A stretch of DNA of 64,000 nt from Planctomicrobium piriforme (GCF_900113665.1 NZ_FOQD01000011.1:62001-126000); one strand, 5' to 3'; numbered from the stretch's first letter, positions 35,511 to 46,173 are shown. Notes: generated by a model from the sequence alone, not told the origin. Numbers and translations are program-made.

Positions 35511-37229
35511 CTACTCCTTCCCCACCGGCAACTCATAACACGCCATCTCATTGGCATTCCGAACAAACAACTTCCCCCGCGCAATGGCCGGCGTGTTCCA
35601 GACTTTGTCGTCTGGCAGCACGCGGTGTGTCGCGAGTTCCTGCAAGGACTCTGGTGAGGCCGCGATCAGGACCAGTGTTCCGGTCTCGGTCAGCGCGATG
35701 ATCTGGGTGTCGATTCGCAGGATCTGGCCGTGGTCGTAGCGGCCGCGGAGGCCGGTTTTGCCCCCCTTCCATTTCCGCTTGCCTGTCGACGGGTCGAGGC
35801 AGACCATGATTCCTTCGTCGATCCCGTAGAGCGAGCCGTCGATCAGCACCGGGCTGGTGAACTTGCAGCGCATGTTGATGTTCGACCAGATCTCGTCGGC
35901 GGTCCAGTTGTCGGCGTCCCGCTTCACCTGCAGCATGCAGGAACCTTTGCCGTAGCTGGTGGAGATGAAGATGCGGCCGTCGTCGAACACGATCGGCTGG
36001 GCAACGCTGACGTTATCCCCCGCCACCCAGGGAAACGACCACAATTGCCGTCCGGTGCTCGGGTCGCAACCTCGCAGGGCCGTGCCGTCGAAATTCAATA
36101 GTTGCAGTTGGCCATGCAGCGTGCGCAGCATCGGCGAGGAATATCCCGCCGCCGACTTGCCTGCCGCGGTCACGGCGGTCGGGCCGGTGGCGAAATTGCT
36201 GGTGACGACTGGCGACGTGAGCCCCTGCCCGTGCCAGACAAGCGTGCCGTCTTCGATTTTGTAGGCCGCCAGCCCGTCCCCAGTGAGGCCGCCGACGTTG
36301 ACGATCACGTTCCCCTCGAACACCAGCGGAGACGAGGTCATCCCCCAGATGCAGTTAGGGGTTCCAAACTGCTGCAGGCCGTTGACGTGCCAGATTTTTT
36401 CTCCGGTGAGAAAGTCGAGACAGCACAAATCGCCAAAGGCGCCAAAGCTGTAGACCCGATTTCCTTCGATGGTCGGAGTCGATCGCGGGCCTTCGCCGCC
36501 GAGGGCTTCGAAGAAGTCGGAAGGATAGCGGTATTCCCACCGCTCGCGGCCATCCTTCACGTCATAGCAGACGATGGCTTCGTCGGCTCCCCGTTGTTCG
36601 AGCGAAACAGCGAAGTCCCCCACCACGGCGAACGACCCATACCCTCCGCCGCACGGTTTCCGCCACAGTTCCTTTAATGGATGAGCAGTCCAGTCGGTCA
36701 TCAGCGGCGGGCTGACGATATTGCCGTCGCGATTGACCCCGCGAAAGGCCGGCATATCCTCGGGCATCGCGACCGGCACTGCGATGTTCTCGGCAGAGAC
36801 CGGTTGTGTGGGAGCATCTTTGGGTTTTGTGAAGTCACTTCGAGTCTCGGGCTGCCAGCGATAGCGAAATGTCATCGCCATATCGCCGCTCAGATCGACC
36901 CGTCGAATCGATGCTCCCCAAGTCGCAGCCAACAGCAGCACCGGCAAGCCGATGAGCAGCCGGGTATTTCGCGACACAGGTGCGAACAGGAACCACCACG
37001 CGGTCACGGCAATGGCCGCGAGCCCGTACTCGGAATAGCTGACGAGGTTCTTAATCGAAAGTCCGAGCGCCGGTTCCCAGACATTCCAGACCAGCACCTG
37101 ACTGACAGCGATCAAAACAAGCAGCCCCACCAGCAAAAGGTCCACGATCCGCCACTTGCGCCGCGGTGAGGTGGTGTTGCCAGCCGACGAAGAATCCCCC
37201 TGCGCCACCGACAGCGGCCGTTCCGACAT
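35511..37229 (-). CDS. Membrane-anchored PQQ-type beta-propeller protein
   Basis: A 572-aa protein. Three N-terminal hydrophobic segments (about residues 28-50, 64-84 and 90-106) anchor it. From about residue 160 there are repeated propeller blades of the PQQ-like type: AFRGVNRDGNIVSPPL, VCYDVKDGRERWEYRY, CLDFLTGEKIWHVNG and VCLDPSTGKRKWKGG. This outer-membrane-assembly/quinoprotein-like fold without dehydrogenase motifs is abundant in planctomycetes. Its ligand is unknown. It diverges from mnmG. Confidence 0.85.
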   Translation of the reverse strand: MSERPLSVAQGDSSSAGNTTSPRRKWRIVDLLLVGLLVLIAVSQVLVWNVWEPALGLSIKNLVSYSEYGLAAIAVTAWWFLFAPVSRNTRLLIGLPVLLLAATWGASIRRVDLSGDMAMTFRYRWQPETRSDFTKPKDAPTQPVSAENIAVPVAMPEDMPAFRGVNRDGNIVSPPLMTDWTAHPLKELWRKPCGGGYGSFAVVGDFAVSLEQRGADEAIVCYDVKDGRERWEYRYPSDFFEALGGEGPRSTPTIEGNRVYSFGAFGDLCCLDFLTGEKIWHVNGLQQFGTPNCIWGMTSSPLVFEGNVIVNVGGLTGDGLAAYKIEDGTLVWHGQGLTSPVVTSNFATGPTAVTAAGKSAAGYSSPMLRTLHGQLQLLNFDGTALRGCDPSTGRQLWSFPWVAGDNVSVAQPIVFDDGRIFISTSYGKGSCMLQVKRDADNWTADEIWSNINMRCKFTSPVLIDGSLYGIDEGIMVCLDPSTGKRKWKGGKTGLRGRYDHGQILRIDTQIIALTETGTLVLIAASPESLQELATHRVLPDDKVWNTPAIARGKLFVRNANEMACYELPVGKE

Positions 37230-37473
37230 CCTGCACTCCCTGCACTGCGAATTGAGAAGACGTGTCGGGCATCAACGCTCCGTCTCACCCCGTCCTGAGA
37301 AGGATCGTAGACGCACGAACTCGTTCCGCCAAGAGTGGAGGTGAGCCGAAGCGGGAGCCGGCCTGCGGAACCAGAACCACTCCCCAGACAAGCAACGGCC
37401 CCCGATTTCTGCTATTTTCACGAGTCCGAACGCATCCTCCGACAAGGTAAGTCTGCCCCGCAGCAATTTCTTT

Positions 37474-37511
37474 CCCTAACCCCTGTCCCCTCACCCCTAT
37501 CCCCTCCCGCC
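37474..37511 (+). repeat. C-rich leader tract abutting the mnmG start
   Basis: CCCTAACCCCTGTCCCCTCA then CCCCTATCCCCTCCCGCC ends 2 nt before the mnmG ATG. It takes up the place where a ribosome-binding site is expected, and no purine-rich site is visible there. Confidence 0.75.
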
Positions 37512-37513
37512 CC

Positions 37514-39400
37514 ATGTCGTCCTTCTCCCATTTCGATGTTGTCGTCATCGGCGCCGGTCACGCCGGGATTGAAGCGGCGCTGGCGAGTGCCCGGTTGGGG
37601 GCGAAGACGGCGCTGCTCACGATGAACTGCGACACCGTCGGGCAGATGAGCTGTAACCCGGCGATTGGCGGAGTCGCCAAGGGGCAGATCGTGCGGGAGA
37701 TCGATGCGCTCGGCGGCGAGATGGGAAAGTGCATCGACGCCACCGGCATTCAGTTCCGGATGCTCAACAGCGGCAAGGGGCCGGCGATGTGGAGTCCCCG
37801 TGCCCAGGCCGACAAGAAGGCGTATCAGTTTCTGATGAAACTTCGCGTCGAGGAGCAGGAGAATCTCACGCTTGCGCAAGAGGCGGTGGAAGAACTGCTG
37901 GTTGAAGGCGACCCGGTGGCGGTGGATATCACCGAGCCAGCACCGGAGCAGCGACCGCGAATTGTCGGCGTGAAGGTGCGAGGGGGTGCGGTGTATCACG
38001 CCAATGCAGTGATCGTGACGACCGGCACGTTCCTGCAGGCGATCATGCATACCGGCGAAGCGAAGACCGTCGGCGGCCGCGCTGGTGAAGGGACGACAGG
38101 CACAATCTCCGACTGCTTCCGACGGCTGGGGTTCGAACTGCAACGGTTCAAGACCGGCACGCCGGCGCGACTCAACGGACGGACCATCGATTTCTCTTCG
38201 CTGCAGATCCAGCCGGGCGATGACGATCCGTCGCCGTTTTCGTATCTCACCGACCGCATCACGCAGACGCAGCTCCCCTGCTGGCTGACCCAGACGAATG
38301 CCGGCGTGCATGACGTGATTCGGGCGAACCTGCACCGCGCGCCGATGTACAGCGGTCAGATCAAGTCGACCGGCCCGCGCTATTGCCCGTCGATTGAAGA
38401 CAAGGTCGTGCGGTTCGCGGATAAGGATTCGCACCAGATCTTTCTGGAACCGGAAGGCCGACATACGCTGGAGTATTACTGCAACGGCATCTCGACGAGT
38501 CTCCCGCGCGACGTGCAGGAGCGGATGATTCATTCGATTCAGGGACTCGAAAACGCTCAGATCATGCGCTACGGGTATGCCGTCGAGTACGACTTCGCGC
38601 CGCCGACGCAGTTGCAGAACACTCTCGAGACGAAGCGCGTCGCTGGCCTGTACTTCGCCGGGCAGATCAACGGCACCACCGGCTATGAAGAAGCCGGCGG
38701 ACAAGGCCTGATCGCAGGCATCAATGCCGCGCTCAAGGTACGAGGCGACGCACCGTTCGTGATCGACCGTTCGCAGGCGTATCTGGGCGTGCTGATTGAC
38801 GACCTTGTGACCAAGGGGGTCGACGAGCCGTACCGGATGTTCACATCCCGGGCGGAATACCGGCTCTTGCTGCGGCAGGACAACGCCGACCGCCGACTCA
38901 CTCCGCTCGGAGAACAGATTGGCCTGGCCAGTCCTGAGCGTTTCGCCCAACTGCGACACTATGAAACCGAAATCGAACGTGCCGTCACGCTGCTGAAGAA
39001 AACGCGGCATCAGGGACAGACGCTGGAAGACTGGCTGCGTCGCCCGGAGATCGAATGGCCGGAACTCTGTGCGCTGTCGCCTGAGGTCGCCGCTCTCGAT
39101 ATTTCTCCCCGGGCGCAGCAACAGGTGCGGATCGAAACCAAGTACAGCGGTTATGTGAAACGTCAGCAGATGGACATCGACAGACAGGCGCGCACGCAGT
39201 CGCTGAAGATCCCCGGCACGTTCAACTTTCAGGCGGTGCCGCAACTGCGGTCGGAAGCCAGAGAGAAGTTCGCCAGGGTGCGTCCGGCGGACCTCGGTCA
39301 GGCGGGCCGCATCAGCGGCATCACCCCGGCCGACCTGGCGATCCTGTCGCTGTACCTGAAAGAGCCGGCGAAGATGCGTCAGCACTCAGCGGACGCGTAG
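37514..39400 (+). CDS. mnmG: tRNA-5-carboxymethylaminomethyl-uridine synthesis enzyme MnmG
   Basis: A 628-aa FAD protein that, with MnmE, modifies the wobble uridine of several tRNAs. The FAD site is VVVIGAGHAGIEAALASARL near the N-terminus, followed by MSCNPAIGGVAKGQIVREID, a MnmG signature. GGRAGEGTTGTISDCFRRLG and GLYFAGQINGTTGYEEAGGQ are also characteristic. The C-terminal helical domain is complete. mnmE is not in the window. Its leader is a C-rich repeat without an evident Shine-Dalgarno site. Confidence 0.96.
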   Translation: MSSFSHFDVVVIGAGHAGIEAALASARLGAKTALLTMNCDTVGQMSCNPAIGGVAKGQIVREIDALGGEMGKCIDATGIQFRMLNSGKGPAMWSPRAQADKKAYQFLMKLRVEEQENLTLAQEAVEELLVEGDPVAVDITEPAPEQRPRIVGVKVRGGAVYHANAVIVTTGTFLQAIMHTGEAKTVGGRAGEGTTGTISDCFRRLGFELQRFKTGTPARLNGRTIDFSSLQIQPGDDDPSPFSYLTDRITQTQLPCWLTQTNAGVHDVIRANLHRAPMYSGQIKSTGPRYCPSIEDKVVRFADKDSHQIFLEPEGRHTLEYYCNGISTSLPRDVQERMIHSIQGLENAQIMRYGYAVEYDFAPPTQLQNTLETKRVAGLYFAGQINGTTGYEEAGGQGLIAGINAALKVRGDAPFVIDRSQAYLGVLIDDLVTKGVDEPYRMFTSRAEYRLLLRQDNADRRLTPLGEQIGLASPERFAQLRHYETEIERAVTLLKKTRHQGQTLEDWLRRPEIEWPELCALSPEVAALDISPRAQQQVRIETKYSGYVKRQQMDIDRQARTQSLKIPGTFNFQAVPQLRSEAREKFARVRPADLGQAGRISGITPADLAILSLYLKEPAKMRQHSADA

Positions 39401-39412
39401 GCTGAGATCGCG

Positions 39413-40732
39413 TCAGTCCTGATTGTCTTTTGACAGACAGGCGACGGGCGTTTGTTTTGAGCTGGAATCTGGAGACTGAGCAGCATCGGTTTCGATGGCT
39501 TGCCTTCGCTGCCATTCGACTTTCAGCGCTACCAAAAGCGAGAGCGTCGCGCAGGCGGCCATTGTCCAGGCCATGGGGAGCGGCGTGCCATCGGCGAAGA
39601 TACCGACCACCGCGCCTGTTCCTGCGCCCACGGCGAATTGCAACATCCCCAGCAGGGCCGACGCTGCACCCGCCTGATTTGGAAACGGGGCCATGACGGC
39701 TGCGGTGGCGTTCGGGAAAATGAATCCCAGACTCGTCAGGCAAACGAACAGCGTGCCGAGAAAGACCGGGAAGCCGCCCAGTCCGGTCGACGCGAGGAAC
39801 GGCAGCAGTAGAGACGAGGCGACGTTCACCAACAACGCGCCGCGGAGAATGACGTGGGTATCGAGTTGTCGGGTGAGCCACCGGTTCACCTGAGCCGCGC
39901 CGATCAGCCCGATGGCATTGCTCGCAAAAGTGAGCGTGAACGCGTTGGGCGAGAGCCCATAGATCTCCATGAACAGTGATGGAGCCGAGGCGACATACGC
40001 GAAGATCTGTCCGAGTGCAAAACTCACCGGCAGGGCATAACCCATGAAGCGAAAATCGACCAGCATTTCGACGTAATGACGGCCAATCGTGAGGAGTGAG
40101 GTCTGCGAACGCCGCTCGACCGGCAGCGTTTCCGGCAGGTCGAGAGCGACCGCGATACCGCACACGCAACCGAACGCCGCCAGCGCCCAGAAAATCACCG
40201 GCCAGCTCCCAAACTGCATCAGCCAGTTGCCGAACGTCGGCGAGATGATCGGAGCAATGCCAATGACGAGCATCAGCAGCGAATACACCCGCGCCGATTC
40301 GGCCTCTTCAAAGGAGTCGCGAACAACCGCCCTCGCGACGACCATGCCGGTCGAACCGGCGAGCCCCATCAAAAATCGGGCGGCGATCAACGCTTCGATA
40401 CTCGTGGAAAACGCGCACAACAGCGAGGCGGCAGCAAACGCGACCGAGCCGTAGAGCAACGGACCGCGCCGGCCGACTCGATCAGAGATGGGCCCGCAGA
40501 TGAGCTGGCCGATTGCCAGACCTGCGAGAAACAGTGACAGCGTCAGCTGCATCGCGCCGCCGTGAGCCTGCAGGTCCTGTTCGATCTGCGGAAACGCCGG
40601 CAGGTACATGTCGATGCCTAAAGGACCAAAGGCATCGAGCAATCCCAGCAATAAAATAAATCGGAACGACCCGCTGCGGGTCAGGGAATGGCGGGCGTTG
40701 GGCGCCGGCGCCATGCCATTCGGAGTGGGCAT
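39413..40732 (-). CDS. Bcr/CflA-type MFS multidrug efflux transporter
   Basis: A 439-aa protein with 12 predicted membrane helices. Near the N-terminus, GLLDAFGPLGIDMYLPAFPQ is the start typical of Bcr/CflA pumps, and GPISDRVGRRGPLL is the MFS motif A loop. It should export drugs or metabolites using proton flux. The substrate is unknown. ATG 40732 is preferred over the frame start at 40780. It is convergent with mnmG and lies downstream of the acyltransferase fusion. Confidence 0.9.
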   Translation of the reverse strand: MPTPNGMAPAPNARHSLTRSGSFRFILLLGLLDAFGPLGIDMYLPAFPQIEQDLQAHGGAMQLTLSLFLAGLAIGQLICGPISDRVGRRGPLLYGSVAFAAASLLCAFSTSIEALIAARFLMGLAGSTGMVVARAVVRDSFEEAESARVYSLLMLVIGIAPIISPTFGNWLMQFGSWPVIFWALAAFGCVCGIAVALDLPETLPVERRSQTSLLTIGRHYVEMLVDFRFMGYALPVSFALGQIFAYVASAPSLFMEIYGLSPNAFTLTFASNAIGLIGAAQVNRWLTRQLDTHVILRGALLVNVASSLLLPFLASTGLGGFPVFLGTLFVCLTSLGFIFPNATAAVMAPFPNQAGAASALLGMLQFAVGAGTGAVVGIFADGTPLPMAWTMAACATLSLLVALKVEWQRRQAIETDAAQSPDSSSKQTPVACLSKDNQD

Positions 40733-40837
40733 CAATTCTCTCTCTCGCAATTTGGAAGCGACCTGAGCCCAGAAGGTCACTTCGCACTTCCCGGGTGCAC
40801 TCGACGACAGTCCGTTCGCCCGTTCTTCGATCGCTGG

Positions 40838-43800
40838 TCAGCGCACCGCCCCTTCGCAGCACGACTGCAAGGCCAGCTCTTTCACAGCCCGGAGATCGAG
40901 TTTGCCGGTGCCAAGAATCGGGATTTCGTCCACTTGAATGAACGAATCGGATGAGGGGAGCCACAGCTTGGGCAACCCGGTCTGCGCCAGTTCACGAATG
41001 ATCTGGTCGACCGGTTTGCAGAGCTGGGTGTAGAGGACAACGATCCGTTCGCCGCGGTCTTCATCCGGGACGGCGGACACCACGATGGTGACCATCGCCT
41101 CGTCCTGCTCGGCCGGTTCGCAGATTTTGAGCAGTTCCTGCTCGATGCGGATGTGCGGCACCATTTCGCCGCCGATCTTGGAGAATCGGCTCTGGCGACC
41201 CGTGATGGTCACGAAGCCTTCTTTATCGATGAAGGCAAAGTCGCCGGTGTTATACCAGCCGTCGTGAATCACTTCGGAAGTCTTACGAGGCTCGTCGAGA
41301 TAGCCCCGCATCACGTTGGGGCCTTTGATCAGCAACAGGCCTTCTTTCCCGATGCCGCGGTCGGCAAACGTGTCGGGATCGACGATCTTGGCGGTCACGC
41401 CGGGCAAGGGGCGGCCGACGGTTCCCAGCTTGGTCCCCTGTTGGAAGATGTCCCGCGAACGATGGTCGGGAATGTTGACCGCCGCCACCGGCGAGAGTTC
41501 GGTGGTGCCGTAGCCTTCGGTCGGCAGGATGCCGAATTTCTCTTCGAACTGCTTCGCCAGATCGACCGGCAATTTCTCCGCGCCGACGACGATCAGATCG
41601 AGCGTCGAGAACTGCTCTTTATCGCACCGCCGCAGATACATTTTCAGGAAGGTCGGCGTGGCCATCATGATCGTGGCTTTGTGGTCATGGCAGAGCCGAC
41701 CGATGACTTTGGCGTCGAGCGGATTGAAGTGATAGATCCCGCGCACGCGGTAGCACATCGGCAGCCACAGGCTGGCCGTATAGCCGAACGAATGGAAGAA
41801 CGGCAGCACGCCCAGAACGCCGTCTTCCTGCTTGAGGTTCAGCAGTTGGTCGACGGCATCGACGTTGGACCCGACGTTGGCATGCGAAAGGACGACCCCC
41901 TTCGGTTCCCCGGTCGAGCCTGAGGTGAAGATCACCGTCAGCGTTTCATCCGGCGACAGATTCTGCAGGCCGAGCATGCGGTCGAGCAGCCAGGCGGGAA
42001 TCACGTACGCCGCCAGCGCCGCGAGGGCTTTGTCGAGCCCGTTGATTTTGGGTTTCAGGTCTTCGAGGAAGACGAACTCAGCGCCTTGCAGTTCGTACGG
42101 TTTCTTTTCGAGGAACTTGCGGCTGGTGAGGACGTGTTTGAGGCCCGCCTTTTTCACGCAGTAGTTCATTACGTCTTCAGACAACGTGTAATTCAAATTG
42201 ACGGCGACGCGGCGATCGAGCGCGAGGGCCATGTTCGCCAGGCAGCCGCCAGCTGACGGGGGGAGCAGCAGGCCGACTTGTCGTTCATCGACGGATAGCA
42301 CTTCTCTGCGAAGGACGCTGCGAAAAGCGAGTGCCGCAGTGAGGAGCTTGCCGCCGGTCAACTCGATGTTCGTCGAGTCGATGATTTTTTGAGTGCGGCG
42401 GGCGGCTTTGCATTGGCGGATAAACAGCCGGACCGGGATCATGTCTTTCGTGGATGCGTCCATGGTGACTGCCTCTGCGCCCAGACGTTCGACTGCCTGG
42501 CGGACTTCCGAAGCATCGCGAGGATGAGAGATCGACTCGCCGAAATGCAGATCGACGGGAAGCCGTAACTGACGGGGCCACTTCCAGAATAACTTCCCGC
42601 CGCGCCAACTGAACAGGCTTCCCCACAATCCGTTCAAATAGACCGGAATAATCGGGACGTCCATGCCGTGGACAATTTTCAACAATCCCCGCTGGAAAGG
42701 TTGAATCTGGCCGGTTCGCGACAGGCCACCTTCAGCAAAGATGCAGACCACTTCGCCATTCTGCAATGCTTCCCGCGCGGTATAGATCGATTTGACGATG
42801 GCCGTTGGCCCGTCGGTCGAGCGGATCGGAATCACCTTCATGATCTTTGCCAGGAATCGCAGGACCGGCATCTCGGTGAAATCCGCGAAGACGATGAATC
42901 GCATGAAGCGCGGCGACGAGATCAGCATCAGCACGCCGTCGAGGAACGACACATGGTTCGAGACGACCAGCGCTGGACCTGTCTCGGGGACATTCTTGCG
43001 GCCGTAGACCTTCACCTTGTAAATGGTTCGCGTGACAAACCAGGTCGCGAACCGAAATGCCCAGTCCGGCACCTGCCGGAAGGCATAGATCAGCACCGGC
43101 ACCGTGAGCAGGCCGGCGACCAGGAAGATCGAGCTGGGCGACAGTCCCAGCGGATCGCTCAGCACGACGAACACGCCGAACGACAAAACAATCAACAGGT
43201 AAGTGATGAAGAAGCTGCCGGCCAGCACCATGCCCCGCTGCTTGGGGTCGCTGCGATATTGCAGGTAGGCTTCGAGCGGCACGCTGTAGAGTCCTGAACT
43301 CGCTCCCAGCAGGAACAGCCCCACGCACGAGCCCCAGTAGGCGAATTGTTCTTTGGCGGGAATCTGCGGGTCCATCGAAACGCCGGCGATAAACACCAGC
43401 ACTGAACTCAGCACCACGCCGAGTGCTCCGAACGGAATGATCCCCAGTTCGACCTTGCCGTCTGACCAACTGCCTGCGAGCAGGCTGCCGACGCCGACCC
43501 CGGCAATCATCAGTCCCAGTAGAATGCCGACGTCGGTCTTGCTGAGCATCAGTACCGATTCGACGAATGGCGTGATGTTCTGCTGCGCGAGCGACGCAAT
43601 GAAGAAGAAGAACGCAATACCGCCTGTGGTGCGGAGCAGGCGGCGGTCTTGCCAGATCACCCGCATGGCGGGGGCGATATCGGTAATGGGGTTCCAGGCG
43701 AACTTGCGATCAGGCGCCGCCGCGCTTCCGGACTGAATGTTGAGGCTGCCCAACAAGCCGACCACTGAAGTCGCAATCAGCACCGTGGCGACCGGCCAGA

Positions 43801-44374
43801 TCGTGTTCCAGTTTCCCGAACCGAGGACGGGCGTCGACAGATCATAAAGCAGGAACCCGGCAATCGTTCCCAGCCCGATGGCGATGATCGAACCCATCCC
43901 GATGACGCCGTTGGCTTTCGAGAGGAGTCGGGTCGGCAGCATTTCGGGGATACTGCCGAATTTGGCCGGACCGAACAGCGCCGCCTGCGTTCCGAGCAGG
44001 AACACCAGCGCGAAGAGCATCCACAGGCTGCCGTACAGGATCACGAGGACCGACAGCACCATCAAAACCAGTTCGGCCACCTTGCAGGCGACGATCACGG
44101 TCCGTTTGTTATATCGGTCGGCCAGCCAGCCGGCCATCGGCATGAACAGCAGAAATGGCAGGGTCAGGCAGAGCCCCCCCAGCGAGACCGCTTTGATCTG
44201 TCCCAGATCGTGTTGTGCGAGTGGAACCGCCAGCCAGCGGAGCAGATTATCGTTGAACGCTCCCAGAACTTGCGTGATGAGCAGCCCCCAGAAACTGGCA
44301 GATTTGAGATCTCCAGCAGGCTGGCTTTTCGTACCCGGTAATGGTCCGGGATGTTGATTCTGAAAGTCTGACAT
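40838..44374 (-). CDS. Trifunctional MFS / PlsC acyltransferase / acyl-ACP synthetase
   Basis: A 1178-aa fusion for lysophospholipid recycling. Residues 1-about 430 form an LplT-like MFS flippase (GLLITQVLGAFNDNLLRWLA). Residues about 440-650 form a PlsC acyltransferase with NHVSFLD (H-x4-D) and FAEGGLSRTGQIQPF. Residues about 690-1170 form an AMP-binding ligase with TVIFTSGSTGEPKGVVLSHA and GWYNTGDFAFIDKEGFVTIT. In E. coli these are separate LplT and Aas proteins. The fusion would import lysophospholipid, activate a fatty acid on ACP and re-acylate. All three parts keep their motifs. Confidence 0.92.
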   Translation of the reverse strand: MSDFQNQHPGPLPGTKSQPAGDLKSASFWGLLITQVLGAFNDNLLRWLAVPLAQHDLGQIKAVSLGGLCLTLPFLLFMPMAGWLADRYNKRTVIVACKVAELVLMVLSVLVILYGSLWMLFALVFLLGTQAALFGPAKFGSIPEMLPTRLLSKANGVIGMGSIIAIGLGTIAGFLLYDLSTPVLGSGNWNTIWPVATVLIATSVVGLLGSLNIQSGSAAAPDRKFAWNPITDIAPAMRVIWQDRRLLRTTGGIAFFFFIASLAQQNITPFVESVLMLSKTDVGILLGLMIAGVGVGSLLAGSWSDGKVELGIIPFGALGVVLSSVLVFIAGVSMDPQIPAKEQFAYWGSCVGLFLLGASSGLYSVPLEAYLQYRSDPKQRGMVLAGSFFITYLLIVLSFGVFVVLSDPLGLSPSSIFLVAGLLTVPVLIYAFRQVPDWAFRFATWFVTRTIYKVKVYGRKNVPETGPALVVSNHVSFLDGVLMLISSPRFMRFIVFADFTEMPVLRFLAKIMKVIPIRSTDGPTAIVKSIYTAREALQNGEVVCIFAEGGLSRTGQIQPFQRGLLKIVHGMDVPIIPVYLNGLWGSLFSWRGGKLFWKWPRQLRLPVDLHFGESISHPRDASEVRQAVERLGAEAVTMDASTKDMIPVRLFIRQCKAARRTQKIIDSTNIELTGGKLLTAALAFRSVLRREVLSVDERQVGLLLPPSAGGCLANMALALDRRVAVNLNYTLSEDVMNYCVKKAGLKHVLTSRKFLEKKPYELQGAEFVFLEDLKPKINGLDKALAALAAYVIPAWLLDRMLGLQNLSPDETLTVIFTSGSTGEPKGVVLSHANVGSNVDAVDQLLNLKQEDGVLGVLPFFHSFGYTASLWLPMCYRVRGIYHFNPLDAKVIGRLCHDHKATIMMATPTFLKMYLRRCDKEQFSTLDLIVVGAEKLPVDLAKQFEEKFGILPTEGYGTTELSPVAAVNIPDHRSRDIFQQGTKLGTVGRPLPGVTAKIVDPDTFADRGIGKEGLLLIKGPNVMRGYLDEPRKTSEVIHDGWYNTGDFAFIDKEGFVTITGRQSRFSKIGGEMVPHIRIEQELLKICEPAEQDEAMVTIVVSAVPDEDRGERIVVLYTQLCKPVDQIIRELAQTGLPKLWLPSSDSFIQVDEIPILGTGKLDLRAVKELALQSCCEGAVR

Positions 44375-44742
44375 AATGACCGCTTAATGACGAAATTCGC
44401 CCTCTGTTGAGGGCGTCAAGCCGGGGAGATTATCACGCATCTCCCCGAGCCAAAAGACAAACCCCGATTCCCAAGCCTCGCTGAGCCGCCCGCCGACCGC
44501 TCCGGCCCACATTCCGTCAGTCAATTTTCTGAGGAAAACAGGGGAAATCTCTGTTCCCTCCGTTTCGAAGAAGGAACCGCCCCACGCTTTAATATCGTCT
44601 TTTTCCAGCCAAATCGCACGGCGAGTGATCAAGAAAGAGAATGAAAACTGCCGAGAAGGTTGAGCTTTTGCAGCAATTTGCACCGGTCGGCAGGTCCAGA
44701 AGCGTGCCTGCAAAAGAATCTGAGTCGGCATTTTCCCGTTGT

Positions 44743-44783
44743 TCGGAAAAAACAGCTCGGAAAAAACAGCTCGGAAAAAAACG
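44743..44783 (+). repeat. Short tandem repeat, 14-nt unit
   Basis: The unit CGGAAAAAACAGCT is present twice in tandem plus a partial third copy. It lies between the acyltransferase-fusion start and the end of the CCA transferase gene. It is purine-rich and non-coding. Confidence 0.7.
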
Positions 44784-44807
44784 GCAGAGTGCGGCGCTCA
44801 GGTCCGG

Positions 44808-46121
44808 TCATTGCCCGAGCAGACGGCCGAGCAAGGCGAAGGCTTCGCCCTGCGTGCGAATCTCGCCGTTCAACTGAGCGTCTCGAATCGCATTCAGCCA
44901 GTCCTTAAACTTCGGGCCCGATTTCAGCCCGCGCGCGAGCAGATCACGCCCCGTCACCAGCGGCGGCGGATCGAGTTCGTCAGAGGGGATCGCCTTCAGC
45001 AGGGCTTCCGCCCAGCCATACGCCGCGTCGGGTCGGCCTTCTACACGGGCGGCGACCCGTTCGAGTTCGAACAGTTCTTTGTAGAGCGGGTGGACCGCCA
45101 GTTTCTTGAATTCGCACAGCGGTTTCTCCGGCAGTGCTTCGATGGCTCCCCGGTGGTCACTCAGCCAGCAGATGTGGTCGGTTTCGTCGTTCGAGAGTTT
45201 GAGCCGGAGACACGCCGCCAGTACCGTTCCTGACGCAGGTTCCAGACGTTGCTTACCGGTCTTCGGCTGCGGTACGTCACGAAGGAGTGCCGCAAAAGCG
45301 GTTTCAAATCGAGTCGTCGAAAGCTGGCCGAGGATCTGCAACACACTCTGCCAACGTTCGGGATTGCCTCGAATCGAGGACTCGTCCGCCTCAGGCACGA
45401 TCTGCTGCAATAAAGAGAGGTCCGCACACATCTGCATCGCCCGGGCACGGTGCCGGTCGGCCAGCATTTTACGCAGTTCTTGTGCGATCCGTTCGGCGCT
45501 GACAATCGTCACCTCTGCCGACATTTCGGCGACGGCGTGAGCTGTCGCTGCATCCAGCTCAAAGTCGAGGACGGCGGCAAAGCGCACAGCGCGCAGCATT
45601 CGCAACTTGTCTTCGGTCATCCGGTCGCGGGGATTGCCGATTGCCCGCACAAGACGCCGTTGCAGATCCCCCTGCCCTCCCACGAAGTCATGGACAGTCT
45701 CCGTCAAGGGATCGAAGAACATGCCGTTGATCGTGAAATCCCGCCGCAGGGCGTCTTCTTCCGGGGTGCAGAACGACACTTGCCCGGGCCGGCGTCCGTC
45801 GTGATAGTCCCCTTCCTGGCGGAACGTGGCGACTTCCACCTTGTCGGTCGAACCCTTGGGACCGAGGACGATAATCACCCCGAAACTCTCGCCGACAGCC
45901 AGCGTTCGTCGCGGCCCGAACAAGGCTCGCACCTGTTCCGGTCGCGCGTTCGTGGCGACGTCGTAGTCGTTGGGGTCGATGCCCCTCAGCAGATCGCGAA
46001 CGCAGCCCCCCGCCCAATACGCGGTAAAACCGGCGGCGGTCAACTCACGCACAACGGCAGTGGCAAAGTCTCGGGACAAGGCTTTTCGTAGGTTCTGGTC
46101 AGGAGGTCGGAGCCGTTCCAA
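44808..46121 (-). CDS. CCA tRNA nucleotidyltransferase / poly(A) polymerase family protein
   Basis: A 437-aa class II nucleotidyltransferase. The N-terminal head has YWAGGCVRDLLRGIDPNDYD, with catalytic DYD carboxylates, and RRDFTINGMFFDPLT. The neck has VRAIGNPRDRMTEDKLRMLR and AVRFAAVLDFEL. These fit enzymes that add or repair the 3' CCA of tRNA. The tRNA-Leu in this window does not encode CCA, so such an enzyme is needed. It could instead be a poly(A) polymerase, which cannot be told by eye. A C-rich tract lies in its leader. Confidence 0.88.
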   Translation of the reverse strand: MERLRPPDQNLRKALSRDFATAVVRELTAAGFTAYWAGGCVRDLLRGIDPNDYDVATNARPEQVRALFGPRRTLAVGESFGVIIVLGPKGSTDKVEVATFRQEGDYHDGRRPGQVSFCTPEEDALRRDFTINGMFFDPLTETVHDFVGGQGDLQRRLVRAIGNPRDRMTEDKLRMLRAVRFAAVLDFELDAATAHAVAEMSAEVTIVSAERIAQELRKMLADRHRARAMQMCADLSLLQQIVPEADESSIRGNPERWQSVLQILGQLSTTRFETAFAALLRDVPQPKTGKQRLEPASGTVLAACLRLKLSNDETDHICWLSDHRGAIEALPEKPLCEFKKLAVHPLYKELFELERVAARVEGRPDAAYGWAEALLKAIPSDELDPPPLVTGRDLLARGLKSGPKFKDWLNAIRDAQLNGEIRTQGEAFALLGRLLGQ

Positions 46122-46173
46122 CTGGAAGATACGTTCTCGTTCGTTACAGTGACAGAGGTACTGACGGACAGGG

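Noticed and set aside
44384..44731. 115-aa minus-strand frame upstream of the acyltransferase fusion
   Set aside because: No family features and it spans the leader; a real gene is not excluded, but I cannot support it.
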